Shown: piece by piece, positions 10,502 through 24,553 of the stretch
How positions within the stretch are numbered: position 1 is the first letter of the stretch
Layout of the letters: each line of letters opens with the position of its first letter
NCBI RefSeq assembly: GCF_964204865.1
Contig: NC_135251.1
Location: 17,918,001 to 17,982,000 of the forward strand
DNA: 64,000 nt
Reading direction: 5' to 3'
DNA from: Styela clava
Taxonomy: Eukaryota > Chordata > Ascidiacea > Stolidobranchia > Styelidae
Notes under the pieces: model-generated
The model's input: only the letters and a program-made list of their open reading frames with translations
Told to the model about the DNA's origin: nothing
The model's database searches: none
Program-made: the position numbers and the translations under genes

Positions 10502-13500
10502 CTGGAAATAAAACAAATAAATTAGCTTTAAAACGCTGATAGTGATATCTGGTAGTGATAATTGGGCTTCACATTCATCAGAGATACACATTTATTGGAG
10601 AAAATTCTTTATACATCTGACTTTTCATTCTTTGCTCTAATTTGTTGAACATCTACTTGAAATTCGGTGCAGCGACAGGTTGTCGGCAATTATCATTCTA
10701 TAATTAACTTTAATTTTGTCAAGGTGTACGCTTCCTGTTTCTTACCTCAAGCCGCGAGGTAACTTAGTGGCTTAACGGCATATTTCAAGTCTAATGTCGT
10801 CATTACAATTAGATTTTATCACGTGCGATTTAGATAAATTAAAGTGACAAGATTCAAAGTACCTTTAGGATAAAATGATTTTTAAGTCTACCACCAAGTA
10901 ATAACGCTTAATCAAATGTGACTTATAATCATTTTGCCGTGAATACTTTCAGTGAACCAAGCATAGATGGAACATATGTATATGTTAATAAGCCCTATGA
11001 GTAATTCGTGACAACGGATTTTGAGATTAATTGCTTAATGGTTGCGGTAATATCTGACGTATAATTATAAAAATGACCAAGGACGACTTATAGTCGTAAC
11101 ATTATGTATTTGCTTTTTGAAACTATTTTGTCGGTATTCCACAGTCTAATTTTTGCGGTGTTACATGGCACAACATAGTATAGGATTTACATACCAATTT
11201 ACCACAAAAGAATAGCGGTATGTGGTGCAAAATCAAAGTTTAAATTGCATTATCAATAAATACGAAGAGAAATACAATACAATTTTGTAAATACTCTGAA
11301 CAAATGAATCCCGATTCAGCAACTTCTTGTAACTAACCCCGTACTTGTAAATTAGATGTCAATCACTCTAATACTATTTACGTTTAATTTTATGAGGCAT
11401 TAAATCTTAAAAGACATATTTTGTTCATTTTTCTTCCATATTGTTTTATTCTTGATATCTTGATGCACCTGGCGATTGAAGTGTAATAAACACAGAAATG
11501 CTCAGCTTTTAATATCAAAACTGTAACGAATTGAGTTTAAAATTTCTTTTTGCATAATTGAAGGTATAAGGTTTAAGTATAAAAAGGTTTAGGTATTGAA
11601 GGTAGGTATAAATACACCCAGCCTCATTAGATTTATCACGGAAATAATCTATAGATATATTTGAGAAATTTATTTATGGGAAAAAAAAAATAAAAAACTA
11701 GGCAAGGTCAAATTTTTGTAATAAAAGTTGTCTATTTTTATCTGTAAATCGCATTGTGAGATTTTATACAGATATGCCCACACAAAAATGTTCTATATTT
11801 TACAAACGAATATATTATGTACGGGCTTTGTTTAACCTTACCTGGTAGAGTGAACTTAGTCATGTTGCAGCCAAAGGCGCTTTGATGACGCCTGCGCTAA
11901 GACGTACCAGGAACTCAACGTTCAATGTTTACACCGGTCTAATTCAGTACTTTGCACTAAATGCACTAATCGCCGCAGACGATTTTCAAACGATCGATTT
12001 CAAAACAAACTATCACGGTATTTCATTCAAAATTTTCATATTGGTAGCGCCATGGTATTCCTTTAATTATGTTTTATAGGTGAAAATGTTCATATTACAA
12101 CAAAGAATAGTTCTGTTTCGCTAATGTTGAGATAACAAGCACCAAACCAGTTTCAAACATGTTTAGCATCGAATAACTTGATAAAAATATTTTCTATATT
12201 TTACTGACTGATACTATTTGATAAATGGGTTGATATTGCAAATTTCAATATACGTTTTTACAATTAAAAAAAATCATCTGACTTTGTAATAATGTTTTTA
12301 AGATTGTTATGAAACTTTATTGAAACCTTGTATATAATATAAGCCAAAATTTAATATATTTGGAAGCAATTCTGTTAAAGATCAAGTTAAAATGTAAGCA
12401 TTTATTATAAAATTACTTTATCGATAAATCCAATTTACGATAGCTCAAAGCTTCTACGTATAACGTAAAATGCGTCATGTGCTGGTTGACCAGAATGTTT
12501 TTGAATTATCTTCAAATTACGACCAAAGATTCCTACAAATGGTATAACTTAAAATATTATAACCACTGCTTAGCAAGAAAATGAAGGCAATTTTGGTGGC
12601 AATATGTTCTTACTGGGATGTCGGTCGTTGTTTCATGGCCTAGGGGCGAGCCAGGTAAAAGCTGCCTGTCGTCAAGACTCGTTTCATTGAATTTGTAATT
12701 GAGTTTCATTACTCTCGACGTACTTGAGATGTCGAAACAGATCGTACCGGTCACTAATAATTTTGAGGTTTGTAAAATAAATTTTAGATCTTCATTATGT
12801 AGATAACACGCATAAACGTGTACATAATCATAACCCATTTGATAATTTGATTATTTTGTTATAGGGCGGTAATTGCTATTCAAATTATTGTAATGAGCAC
12901 ATAGTCGGCAAAGTCGTGTCAACACTTATCTTATTCTCAATAATACTGTCGTTTGGGTGTGTATAATTAATTGTACGATTAAAAATACTAATAAAATGCA
13001 ATATTTTTCCCAACAATTTTTAGAATTCTGAGCCATTAAATAGGTATTCGAAAAAATAGTGATTACGAGAAAGATTGATGTAATAATGTAGCACTGTGTA
13101 ATGTTTGTTTATCCTAAGCGATAAAGTTTAGTTCTTTTATTAAAGAGATTAAACTCTCTACTGATCGCGTTTCTCGTAACAGGTACTAACTTGTAGTATC
13201 CATCACCCGCTGCGTTTTGACGCTTGCGGCGAGAATGGAATTTAAAATGATTGTAAAAAAATTGCAATTTTAATATCATAATGTCAACTACTTCTTATAG
13301 CCAAGTCAATCGAAATTTTGTATTCGAGTACCTAGTAATATTATACGTTGCAATTAATTTTAAAATTTTTAATCAAATAACTAAAATGTCGGTAAAGCGG
13401 CTCGTAAAAGCAAATATTTTTTTATACTTAAAAACTTTACAAAAAGAATTTTTGTTAATGATATCATGATGTTCTGATGTAGAAATATATAAAACGTTAC

Positions 13501-16500
13501 CAACCTTGAATAGTCTTCACTCTGATAGTAGTTTCTCCTTTTTTTCTTAGAGTTGTTGTATTGTCCTTTATTTTAATAATAAATTATTATTATTTCAACA
13601 AATAGGGTAAGGCGCAAGCAGGATCTTTAATCCGAAAATTGTATTTACCGGAGTCTCTATTTTTTTATTACTTCAGGATCCTACTATTATGCACCTTGGC
13701 CCTCTCCTCACTGGACCATTCAGAGGAATGAAAATAGAAGGCAAATAACAAGCGTTTTTACACTAAACCAAAAATTCCTTTCTTTCTGTATTTTTTTTTC
13801 TTTTCTCCGATACTTTCATTACTAAAACACAAAAAAGAAAAAAGGGGGCAAATCTTAGAATGGAATTGTTCAATGATCCCCTTTCGCCTCGGGCAACTTA
13901 CGTATAGTGATCATACTAAACTATAGATGGTTAGATAATTAAGTTATGACAAGAATATTGCTGACATCAAAACGGGCGCATCATAGCCGGCAATTACCAA
14001 TAATTTTTAGTTGGTCACAGCTTTATCCCTTACGGCTGACGATAATAACCGTATCAAATAGTGCATAGAAACTAGGAGTTTAATCTGATTATACACCAGT
14101 TATACTATTTTTATTTGGCAATAAAAATTACGTAATAAGATGAGTGGATTGATATTTTTTACTTTGATGCTTTGAAACAATTCTAATATTCTAAAAGTCG
14201 GAAGTTATATCGAGTGGAATATTCAAGTGAAAGAAAATATTTTTTAATCTTTGGTTCAGCATTGACAAATAAAAGAGCTCAGAAAAATGTTTGTCATGTG
14301 GAGATAAAGTGTGTTTAAAAACCAAACTACTGGCTATAAATTACCATGTTGTTGTAATAAATTTCTATATTTTTTATTCGGGTTGCACTACCTGCCATCA
14401 AATTACAATATCATGCCGTAAGCTGAGCATTTCCTCTAAAACAGATTCACAAAGTCTATATTTCTAGTCTACAACAATTGCCAATTGCATTTGCCACAAA
14501 CATTAGTAAGCGAAATCGAGAAACTTGGTTTTCATCGTTGTATTTTCGTTTACATTTACTTTATTGTGTATTCATAAAATAAGATTGTAATATAACATGA
14601 TTTAATCTGATCAAATTTTTTAATATAAAACTTGGAACCGTTTTTAATGTTCAGCATGCAGACTGTAGCATGTCGGCGAATCATGTCAAACATACCCACA
14701 AATATGTCCAACATAGGTGGTCGAATTATGACTCTAAAGATCTGGTGATATATTTTTCAGTAAGGTAAATTTCACTCAGGAATAGTAAGCGTACAGCAGT
14801 GGCATCATAGTATTGAATAAAGTCTTTACTCAAATTCCTAAACTCAGCTTGTTGCAAAAATGATTTTTGAAACTTCACCCAGATATATCATATTTTGATC
14901 GGTTTCAAATTAATAAAAATCGGTGCGTTAGGACAAAAGACACCATATTCAATAAATTCTGAAATACGCTACGATGCGCTTTAGCACGCGTAGTTCTGAA
15001 AATTCCGGTTTTCATTATATTGAGGAGATGTTCGACATGTAACGACCTTCTGTGAAGTATTGCAAATACGGCATAAAACGCTACATGAGGAGCTTTCTTG
15101 GTAATCAAATAACTTTATAACAATTTTTAAAATAAAATATCAATTAATTTTTTCCGTAATTTTTTTTAGTCCATTCAGAGAAACTGGTCAATTTATACAC
15201 AACTGCGCAGGATTCGAGGCTACTTTGAATGCTTAATCGATATTGTGGATCGGTCGCGAAGTCAAATAAACAGTTCTTATAATACCAAGGTGTCCCCAAT
15301 GGTCTCAAGTTTCATTAATATATTCATAATTTGAATCGGCAATCTTGTCCGGTTTTACATTTCAAAGATGTCTGCTACGGCTGTAAATTATACCTAGTAA
15401 TAAATAATTCGATAAAAATATCTTTTCACGAATAATTTCCTTAAAATTTTTCAAATATTCTGAAGCAAGGGTTTCAGTATATATATTTTTAAATGTACCA
15501 TACATAATAAGGAAGTCACGTGGGTTGATAATTCTAATAGTGAATTATTCTTTGTTATACAGAAGCGCCGCATATACTAACATTGAAGTAACTCAGTTGA
15601 AGTGTGCACAAAGTGTTAATCCACAAATGTATTTGTAATAGACATTCAGTAAAACAGTTCCTTGAAACACTTATATCACGTTTTATCATGACAAAAGAAT
15701 ATACACATACAATACCTCAAGTATAGCAGCGAAAATTGCCCACTCTGGTAGATCTGATCAAAAGATGAGTAATGTTTCAAATCAAATTCCGATTAAGATC
15801 ACAATATTATCAATTATCCGAGAGAGCCGTGTTATGAACTGATATATTTGCGGCCTTGGGAATAGTAGAAAACTATTCATACTAAATGGTAGTCACAGAT
15901 TATGGGTTTGCTAATACCGGTAATACTCCCACACAATTAATTTTTATTTTACACCCAGCTGTAGTTCACGCCTATCTGTCTCATCAACATGGCGTCACTG
16001 TTTTTCTTTGCGTGAGTTGAAATCGTTTCATGTGTGTGGGATGACAAAAATCTCGTTCCGAAAATCTCGCTAAACGTCTGAATAGAGATAAAAAAAGATT
16101 TTGAATAAAGGGGATGGTTGTTTTATTTCTTGATTATTCTTTTACAGTTCATATATGTCAAAATATGTGTATTATTACTTGATAAAACGTTTTACAGTGA
16201 AAAAATATGCAAAAATTATTGAATTTGTGTATTATTATCTCACCATTTGAACTGATGACTTTCATTACAATTATGTACTAGAATGGGGATGTGCACCATG
16301 TAAAAATCCCTAGCTAACATATTAGGAGGTTCAGTTATATTGTAGAAATTCGTTTTGAAGTCAAATTACACGACGCAGTGTTTATTTATCTTTGTGACAA
16401 ATATATCCCGAGCAAGATTTTCTCAATATTATTATATCCATATAAGAACTAGTATAATTTCCTTTCTTGTCCGATTCTCATTCTTATATGTTGATGGTAA

Positions 16501-16650
16501 ACCTTGTGAAGATTGATCCCACGCAATTATTTAGGTAAAATAATTTGTGAAATGTCCGTCGTATCCTTCTGTATTGAATTATTAAAACTTTATTTATTGA
16601 AATAACACAGCAAATTGGAGAACTTAATAGTGTTCAAATTTTGTATATTC
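10502..16650. other. Spacer upstream of the lectin-TSR gene; no gene seen
   Basis: AT-rich sequence with only short open frames that lack domain features, splice context or codon bias. It presumably contains the promoter and leader exon(s) of the gene starting at 10477, but I cannot place them. A small imperfect inverted repeat (ggcgcaagcaggatc / gatcctac...gcacctt) is visible around 13610-13700. Confidence 0.5.
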
Positions 16651-16654
16651 CATG

Positions 16655-16990
16655 CTCGATTATTGGACACGAAATGTAGCCGTGGATCGTTTTCTTATTA
16701 TGTTGTCGTTGTTCTTGTTAGTGTTTTTTTTTCTTTTGCTGTTATGAGAAAATTGCCTCTCTTTTTAAAAACAGACCAATTGCTTTGAAATTTTTAGTCG
16801 TTAAAAATTGTATTTTTATTATTTTATTCAAATATTTCTGTGAATACAATAGGATTCGTATTTTGTGTGCTATGACATCATCAAAAATTGCGCATCTTGT
16901 GGCGGTTCTGCGTTCGTCGAGGCGGCATCCAGTGAATTTGTAGATGATAATTTTTAGCGTTGTTTCTTTCGGAAGGAGCAACCTTGTGTA
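16655..16990 (+). repeat. Interspersed SINE-like family A, copy 2
   Basis: Begins with attggacacgaaatg, then ttattatgttgtcgttgttc, a pyrimidine run, gaccaattgctttgaaattttt and ctgtggcggttctgcg near the end. Closely matches the copies at 18.8 and 30.9 kb. The short minus-strand frame across it (16742-16981) is therefore repeat, not gene. Confidence 0.72.
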
Positions 16991-18740
16991 AGCTTCGCCT
17001 CTCTTCGGCGTGACTGTCCTATTCTCATAGCAACTTTTTAGTGTTTATAGTGCTTACATTTTAAGTTTTTGTGGGGACGTGGTATTCGCTGTATACCTGC
17101 TAACTCGATCATTATCCAATTGTGAAATACTTTTATTTATTTATCTTTCACAAGTGTTTTCTTTTGTTCTATAAATAAAAATACGTATTATGGATTAAAC
17201 AATGGCATTATTCGTTGCATAATCGGTTCAGAAGTTCATTTTCGTGAAAAGTCTTTCCAGGTACACTGTAACAAGCAGTAACCCACTATCACAAGAGACC
17301 AAAAGATAAAACAGGTTTGCCTCGTCTAGAAGAATAAGCATTCTAACGACTTAATCTTTGAATCCCTTTCCGTTCGCGTGAAGGTATTATCAAGGAATAA
17401 ACAGCACAAGCGAGTAATCAGGTGGATTTCCCATTGATGAAATACGCTAATTACATGTTGAACAATTGGATTTTATCTTTATTTTCAACAGTTTCTTCTT
17501 AATTACTAACAATAATTAAGGACGTGTTATGCTATCCCCGAGGGAGCATTGTGTTTATAAATATTTGTTCGTCTTCTGCGAACGAAATTCGATATTCAAG
17601 TTACATGGCGAATAACATTGAGTACATTTTTTAAAAGAAGATATGTATGTGTCATGACCCATGAGATTTCTTTTAACTTCAAATGAACCAATCACATTTT
17701 ACTCCCATGCTGTTACTCTACAAAATCAAAAGACATATTGAGTAGACCTACGATCATGATTTTAGATTTATAATCGAATATATATATTCAAAATAATGAG
17801 AATGTTTAAGAAAAAATTGATGCGCATAAGATGTTGTCATGTTTATTTGACGTTTTCGCATTTTTACATTTAATTTCGTTGATTTAGTGACGTCATAATT
17901 CACTATTGCTGCCTTGCAGAATGATGGTGTGAGATTAGACATTGGATGCGTCTGTTCAGTGAATGGCATATGACCTATAAGGTGAGCAATATAATGTTGG
18001 TTTTGAAATTTTTACATCAAGCTTGTGTGTTCCACTAAACAAGAAACACATCTCCACATAACACATTCATGTTCAAATACCAAATTGATATACACTTTGC
18101 TTTGAATGGTAATTCTCCATTCTTAAATCCATCCATGTATGAAAATGTACAGGAACTTTCGAATGTTAATATATTCTCGCCAATAAATAAAGATAGTTAA
18201 CAGTATTTGTTTACTAAATTTATCTCGTAGGAGAAAACTCAAGGTACACATAGCAACATTAGCAAGTTTCTTCGACAAAAATATTTTTGATGGCAATATG
18301 ATATTGATAGCTAATACTGCAAAATAAGCACCGTGCAGGTAAGTGGTGTAATTCTACTTAACAGTGCATTTAATTAGTGGCTTTCCACGAATTTGATTAG
18401 GTTTATTTCCAGCGCAAATTTAAATTAATTCGAATCTCGATTTAATGATTGTTTTTATGTTGTTAATTTGACAACAATACAATTTAAAAACAGCTGTCGA
18501 TTTAGAAAATGATATTATGACTCATCGTTTATATATCAAAACTAGACTACCGCCATTTCGACAAATAAAATAAATCAATCTTATTATTAGAAATAGGAAT
18601 GAATCTCGGATAAGATATTACATTATTTTATAGGTCTCAAATTCTGAGGTATATCTCCTTGCTTATGTTCTGGGTTTGATTTCTCGCTTTCTCAAATCTA
18701 TAATGTTGTTAATAATTTTTCTTAGCTGTGTAGACAAATA
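16991..18740. other. Spacer; nothing recognised
   Basis: AT-rich, no coding signal, no clear repeat ends. Confidence 0.4.
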
Positions 18741-18744
18741 TCCC

Positions 18745-18915
18745 CATGTTGGGTTGTTGTTGGACCAATTGCTTTGAAATTTTTTGCTAGAAGGCGATTA
18801 CTTCTATTATTTTATTCACTTCAAATATTTCTGTGAACACTATAAGATTCGTATTTTTGTGTGCCATCATCAAAAATGGCCCACATTGTGGCGGTTCCGT
18901 GTTCTTCGAGGAATT
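18745..18915 (+). repeat. Interspersed SINE-like family A, copy 3 (5'-truncated)
   Basis: Starts in the gttgttgtt run and continues with ggaccaattgctttgaaat, atttctgtgaacactataag and cattgtggcggttccgtg. It lacks the ggacacgaaat head seen in other copies. Confidence 0.7.
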
Positions 18916-20320
18916 ATTTGATTTAAACATTTCAACAATTTTTCAACTTTTATGCTGACTATTTCGCATAATCGCATTTTGTCAATTGTGATTCCCACTT
19001 ATCACTTTTGCTTAGCTGTGTGAGTGTTGAGGGTTAGATGGCGTTCTGGTAATTTTCCGTTTACTTTCATACGTCCCAAACTTTGTGCCATTAAAACACC
19101 AAAGTACGCCAAAGGTTTTGTTCCTAAGTGTTATTAAATATTACAATGTAGGTATACTGTCTTTTATAAGTTTCACTTTATAAGACTTAATCCGTTCGAA
19201 TCGTTCAGGACGTACAATAAAACGCAATTATGTGAACCAGCCATTGAGTATCGCAATTGTCTGAATCCAACTTATTTATGGGAATCCTCTTCCCAGCTTT
19301 GGAAGAAAATATAAGAGGGTTGCATCCAAACTTCTGCCAAAACAATATGTAGACGTATTCAAGTTCTCACTCATCAATAATAGCTATATTCAAGTATAAT
19401 TGCCTATGTTACTCGATTATATAAATGTGATCGCTTCTAGCGCAGGGCTGCGGTTTCATACATAAGCAAACTTGTCAAGTCTACAAACCCCCAGGAGAAG
19501 CAGAGTGCTGCAAAAAACACAATGGGTTCGATTGTTTGATGATCACATGAAATTGCGCGGATGATCTTGTAAATCAGAAGAAAGAAAATACGACCAACCC
19601 TAGCAACAGTCGACCAAGAAAGAGATTTGAAAGAAAAAAAAAGAGAAATTTTGAAAACCACTGATTGTTTTCACAACTTCACACACATGCAACAAAAATA
19701 TGTGAATTTTAAATACTATTGAGATAAGTATTTAATTCTGATATATGTACTACCGCTGTTGGCGTTATTTGAGCCATTAATAGTTAATACCTCAAATATA
19801 ATAGGATTTGAGAATCGAATTTTTTGAATTTCTTGTCATTTCATAACCATTTAGTGATAATAGCAGAAGAGTCTTTCATATATGACGAGATTTCAAAACT
19901 TAATTCATATCACTTCCTTTTACGTAAGAGGTCAATTATAATAACGCACAATTATCATAATCGGCCTCATTATATCAACCATTTGAATAATAAGCCTGAG
20001 GATAATCCTGCCAGACAACTTCTTTCCTTACAGTCAATTATCAAAATATTATGAAAAGAAATTAATAATGGTATTGAGCTTGTCTAACCTTTTTATTTAA
20101 TAATGTGATTTTTATAATAAACAGGAAAATATAATTCATAAGATTATTACAATTATTAGACCGAATTTAGCCATGATGAATAACATTTTGCCCAATATCA
20201 TGCCCAGTACAAGCACTAATTCAACAATTCAAGTCACAAGATGTGCGACAGATCTTGTTATTTATTCAACTTTTGTAACGTATTACTGTATGAAAAATTC
20301 CGGTAATACTATTATGAATA
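18916..20320. other. Spacer; nothing recognised
   Basis: AT-rich, with short frames only, none with domain or splice support. Confidence 0.4.
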
Positions 20321-20328
20321 TTTTAAAC

Positions 20329-20856
20329 TAGGATGGCCGCGCGATCCATTTTTTTTAGCTGGGTCCGGAGTCCCAACTTAGACGGATTTGGTTTTTCTTC
20401 GACAATAGCACCTGGTCTGCTCACGCTACAAGGAATAAAATTCGCCAAATATAACAATTCATCATACAAGGAGTGTAATAAAATAGGTGACTGAAGTAAA
20501 CTAGGAGAAAACGTATTTCCTTACCCACAACAACGTTAAACCACAGTGTCTGGTGTTTTTGTTTTTTCAAGTAATATCTGTCACGAAAGAATATCATTTC
20601 AAGACATTACAAAACCAAACACGAGGAAAGATACACGGTATACCACGGTATTTCTCGGCAAGCAATTTAATAACTAAAGGCTTTATAAATCCCCCTAAAA
20701 AAACTGATTAGAGCGGTAAAATATCATTCCTAAATACATTTAAAGTGAGTAAATTCGGGATGTTTTCATCACTTTTGGGTTTTCTCCGACTACGGCCCGC
20801 GAGACATTTTTAAAAGTCTTTGCGGCTCACCAACTTCGCCACCTTGGACCACCCTG
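20329..20856. mobile_element. hAT-like element with a perfect 8-bp target duplication
   Basis: The element (528 bp) is bounded by taggatggcc at the left and the complement of a cagggtggtcc end at the right. It is flanked by the same 8 bases, ttttaaac, at 20321-20328 and 20857-20864. No transposase frame survives inside. Near the right end is tacggcccgcgag, a GC-rich motif that recurs near 33.09 kb in another hAT-like fragment. Confidence 0.8.
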
Positions 20857-20864
20857 TTTTAAAC

Positions 20865-22275
20865 TGTTGTTATTGCGAGCGTGGTACGCCTCAGTAATAC
20901 AGCAACAGTGGGTATTGACTAATATGGATTATTAGGTGGGTTACATGCATGTAAATATAAAAGTTCAATATTTTGGCGCATATGCAATTTGTTCGTGACT
21001 TCATTCGACCACTATTTTCCGGTTACAATTCACGAACCGAATTTGAACTTAGCCTCTTAAAGAAGAACAATATTTGGTAAACCATTGAAAATATCTCGTT
21101 TAAACACTGTGTTTTGTTGTGTGACACGACCCATTAATGATCAGCAGCAACCACTAGGTGTAGTGTTTGCAAAGGCTCCGCGTGCCATTGCTTGTGGCTA
21201 TATTCGGGACTGGACTCGGATTTGAAAATCTTTCGATCATGGAATAGCAGCAGCTCGCTCTATCTATTTCTTGGAGTTCACATTTATTGGCAAGTCCCTG
21301 ATGCCATGCACAACCCACAAAACCAATATTCTGGAACAATGTTTCTTGAAATATTGCTTAATAGCGCCTTCCGGTGTTGTATTACTATATTCAAATAAAA
21401 GTTCATAGGCTATATATGAATCCTCCATTCGAATCTATTTCTGCCACCTGCTAAAGTACAACTGTGAGTTAGTGACAAAAAAGGACAGGTTTATATGAAA
21501 ATTCTTTGTACCATACCTACAAGCCTAATCAACCCTTATCATATGTACTTGAATTGATGCAACTTTGTTTGGTGGTTCGCTTTCGAAACTATCATCGGTT
21601 AACTGGTCATCTTTAAAAATTGAATTAAAAATTGAATAACAACGAATCTTAAAAAACGGATATTTTTTTTAACGAAGAATGGAATAATAATTTTGTCTAT
21701 TCATTAGCACGATGTCATTTTGAAAATACCTTTAAAATGATGAAAAGTACAAAAAATACAGGATTAATACATTTCTTGAAAGGTTGCTTTAGCTATTTGT
21801 CATGAACATTGCACAACATTAAGAATTCTTTCGTTGAAATCTGCTTTGCACAAAACTTAGGTTTATTAAATTTAGTAATAGAACCAAAGATTTAACTAGA
21901 AAACGTTTATATATTTATCAATTACAGTAGGGAAAAAAGAGGGATTGAGAAATATGATTTTAGTAGATTATTGGTATTTGTCTTCCAAGACTTTCACTAT
22001 GTACCATTTGTGATGACTACATTAATTTAGAGTAAATTGACTGCAATTTATACAGTTATTTGACCGTACTCTATTTATTCTTTCACTCTCGTTTGATGAC
22101 TTTTATTAATAAACATATTTATAATATAACTGATACTAAACTAGATATTCCTATAGAATAGCTTGAGTGTTGAATGTCTTTGGGACGGGACCAAGAATGA
22201 TAAATTTTTTTATACGTATGGCCTGGGGCCGCTGATCGTCTAAATTTGGTCCTGTTTTAGTCTAAACGAAAAAAA
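20865..22275. other. Spacer; nothing recognised
   Basis: AT-rich, with only shadow-length frames. Confidence 0.4.
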
Positions 22276-22279
22276 TGTA

Positions 22280-22508
22280 CTCCTGAAGTATGCGTACCAA
22301 AATGGCGGACACCGCAACGTAGTATGTGTACCAGGTTAAGATTAGGCCATAATTTTGGGTACAAATACTACGAGAGTCACTTGGCTAGTCTCCGAACTCG
22401 TGATAGAACTAAAATAATGGAAATTAGAATTAAATGATGGTCTAACCCTAATTTGGTACACATACTACGTTCCGGTGTCCGCCATCTTGGCACGCACACT
22501 TCAGTAGC
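22280..22508. mobile_element. Foldback MITE with about 65-bp terminal inverted repeats
   Basis: The left arm (ctcctgaagtatgcgtacca ... atggcggacaccg) is mirrored by the right arm (cggtgtccgccatcttgg ... cttcag) over about 65 bp including gtagtatgtgtacca. The middle is unrelated AT-rich sequence. The arms match a smaller copy at 57510-57601. Open frames across the arms (for example 22453-22677) are artefacts of the repeat. Confidence 0.8.
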
Positions 22509-23630
22509 CTTAAAAAAGCTAGGAGCAATACGAGTCAACAATCATGACATCATACATTTAGATCGTGTGAAATGCAACAGGCTGTCACTCAATAACTCAA
22601 CAACAACCAGCTCTACCGTTGGCAACCAGAGTCATTCTAATACCTGTGATATAATATGCAACATAGCTAACGAATAGCAACGTTGTTGCTCGTTTGATAA
22701 TGTGATTATAGAATGAAAATTTTAATTGCGCGAAAACGAGACCGTTTGCATCCCACTTTGACCAACAGAAATCGAGTTGAACTAAATTTAAAAAAAAACG
22801 TTTGCCGAGTCCTATGTGTGTCGATAGTCTGGAATTGCATTCTTTAATTCCATGTCCAAAAGCATTAAGTAAGTTCAAGCCTGAGTAAACTGATACATGT
22901 TAAAAATATATACAAAAGCATAAAGTTCTTTAACCAAAAACACGTGAATAATTTTTTTCATAAGCTTCTCCACCCGGTTTCACAATGGAAAGCTAGCCCT
23001 GTAGAACGACGGAACTATTTATGGACAGCAGTGACCTGCTACAAAGGCGGGGAAGTACTAATTTGATCCGTTTTGTAAACCAGTGGATCGACCAGTAACA
23101 CACAGACGAAATACAGTGGTAATATGTCATATGCCAGACTGCGATGGGCTGTGTCGAATGTTGTTCTACATTCGTAATTGAGTTCTTTGAAACGAAGGAT
23201 CATTTATTAGCAGTTATACACAAAGACATAATATGCAAGACGCTTAGTAGGTGACAACCATAACTCCAATGGATAAACAGTACGTCGTCGCGTACGAACA
23301 CTATGTAAAGAGGTCAATTTCAATGTCATAGAATAAGTAGGTCATAAGTATAAATAAACAATATGCACCATATTTATTGACAGGCTGGTCGAAGTAGAAA
23401 AAACGTTTGGGCGATCGAACAGATACGCTAAATGAGGTGATCAGCACACACAGGCTGTCTTGTGTGAGATACCGTACGTCTACAATGCAGGCGTTGATGC
23501 CGAGTATGAGATTATTACGACAAATCCAACTGTTATAATAAATTTATGTATATATATGTATTTATATAACTTGGAAGTATACATCTACATAACAACCGGG
23601 AAACAAGGAACCGACCTCAAGCCCATTGAT
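22509..23630. other. Spacer; nothing recognised
   Basis: No gene-like frame. Short open frames at 22597-22878 and 23460-23672 have no domain signature and the latter runs into the next transposon end. Confidence 0.4.
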
Positions 23631-24177
23631 CAGTGTTTCTTAACCTGGGCTCGATTGAACCCCTGGGGTTAGGTGGAGCTGTCCCAGAAGTTCGACGAAG
23701 GTCCTTTGATACAGTTTATATTATGAAACTTTTATATTACTTCGTCTACTAATCATGCAAAAATAACTATAATCAATCGCAAATATTCAAACGTAAACGT
23801 TCAACATTCAAAAAAATTAGCTCAGCTGTGTGTATAGCTTCGCGCAGGTATAAGTTCAAGTGGCCCTGTCGATATTCTTAGATTTTAGTACGTTTTATTC
23901 AAAAATCATATTTCCACAGATGTCGCGCGCTTTAATGTTTGTACTTACCTATGATAGCGCTTTTAGATGATTTCTATTTAAGGCTTTGAAATGTCTTTGA
24001 ATAAATTTGCGACAAAGAATACTTCATTGCAAAGCTTTGCTTGAAATTATCATCATCCGTTCCAAACAACCTCGGTATGGCACCGAGTCATATTGTATCT
24101 CTATTCCTGTAAAATAAAACAATTGGCAGTAGTTTTTATTTGTATTTCAATGCAGTCTGAAGTTTGAGAAACGAATG
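23631..24177. mobile_element. Probable degenerate hAT-like element
   Basis: The left end cagtgtttcttaacctggg and the phrase gaacccctggggtt are typical of hAT terminal sequences in animals. A plausible right end (aagtttgagaaacgaatg) is about 540 bp away. The flanks do not give a clean 8-bp duplication, so the limits are approximate. Confidence 0.45.
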
Positions 24178-24480
24178 ACTTGAACTACCAACGTTTTTGA
24201 GGCATATCATCATTTTTTGTATTTTCAAAGTTGCTATTTTTTATCCGTTTTTCTCTTTTTCACACGCATAACTGATACAACAAAAAACATCAGCTTTCCC
24301 TGCTGACGACACTATTGTGACAAAACAATAGCTATTTCAACACTGGGTATTGGTATCTAAGGTTAAACCCTAATGTTCATTTTCTAAAACCTTTCACGAA
24401 ATTAGCTTCCCCTCTATAAAGTTAGTATTGGGCTCCTAATTTCAACCGTTCAGTATACGATGGGGTTCCGCGGGAGTATG

Positions 24481-24553
24481 CCGAGTAGCGCAGAGGTTCG
24501 ACAGGCTCGGAAAGGACCACTGCCATAGATGGTGGTTCAACGTTCCTCGGATG
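24481..24553 (+). repeat. tRNA-like sequence (tRNA pseudogene or SINE head)
   Basis: An A-box-like TAGCGCAGAGG is followed 50 bases on by a B-box-like GGTTCAACGTT, and CCGAG at the start can pair with CTCGG at the end. The B box deviates from GGTTCRANTCC and no clean anticodon arm is seen, so a functional tRNA is unlikely. Confidence 0.4.

Noticed and set aside
13606..13704. Imperfect inverted repeat that could be a small transposon
   Set aside because: Arms match in only part of their length and there is no target duplication; too weak to call.
16742..16981. Short minus-strand frame that resembles the minus-strand frame at 10257-10030
   Set aside because: Both run across copies of the same SINE-like repeat family in opposite senses; no coding constraint is seen.
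22453..22677. Plus-strand frames MVHILRSGVRHLGTHTS (22453) and MCQVRVQVVRHLGAHTS (57546), which look like homologous small proteins
   Set aside because: Their similarity comes only from the shared inverted arm of a foldback MITE; the frames diverge as soon as the arm ends.
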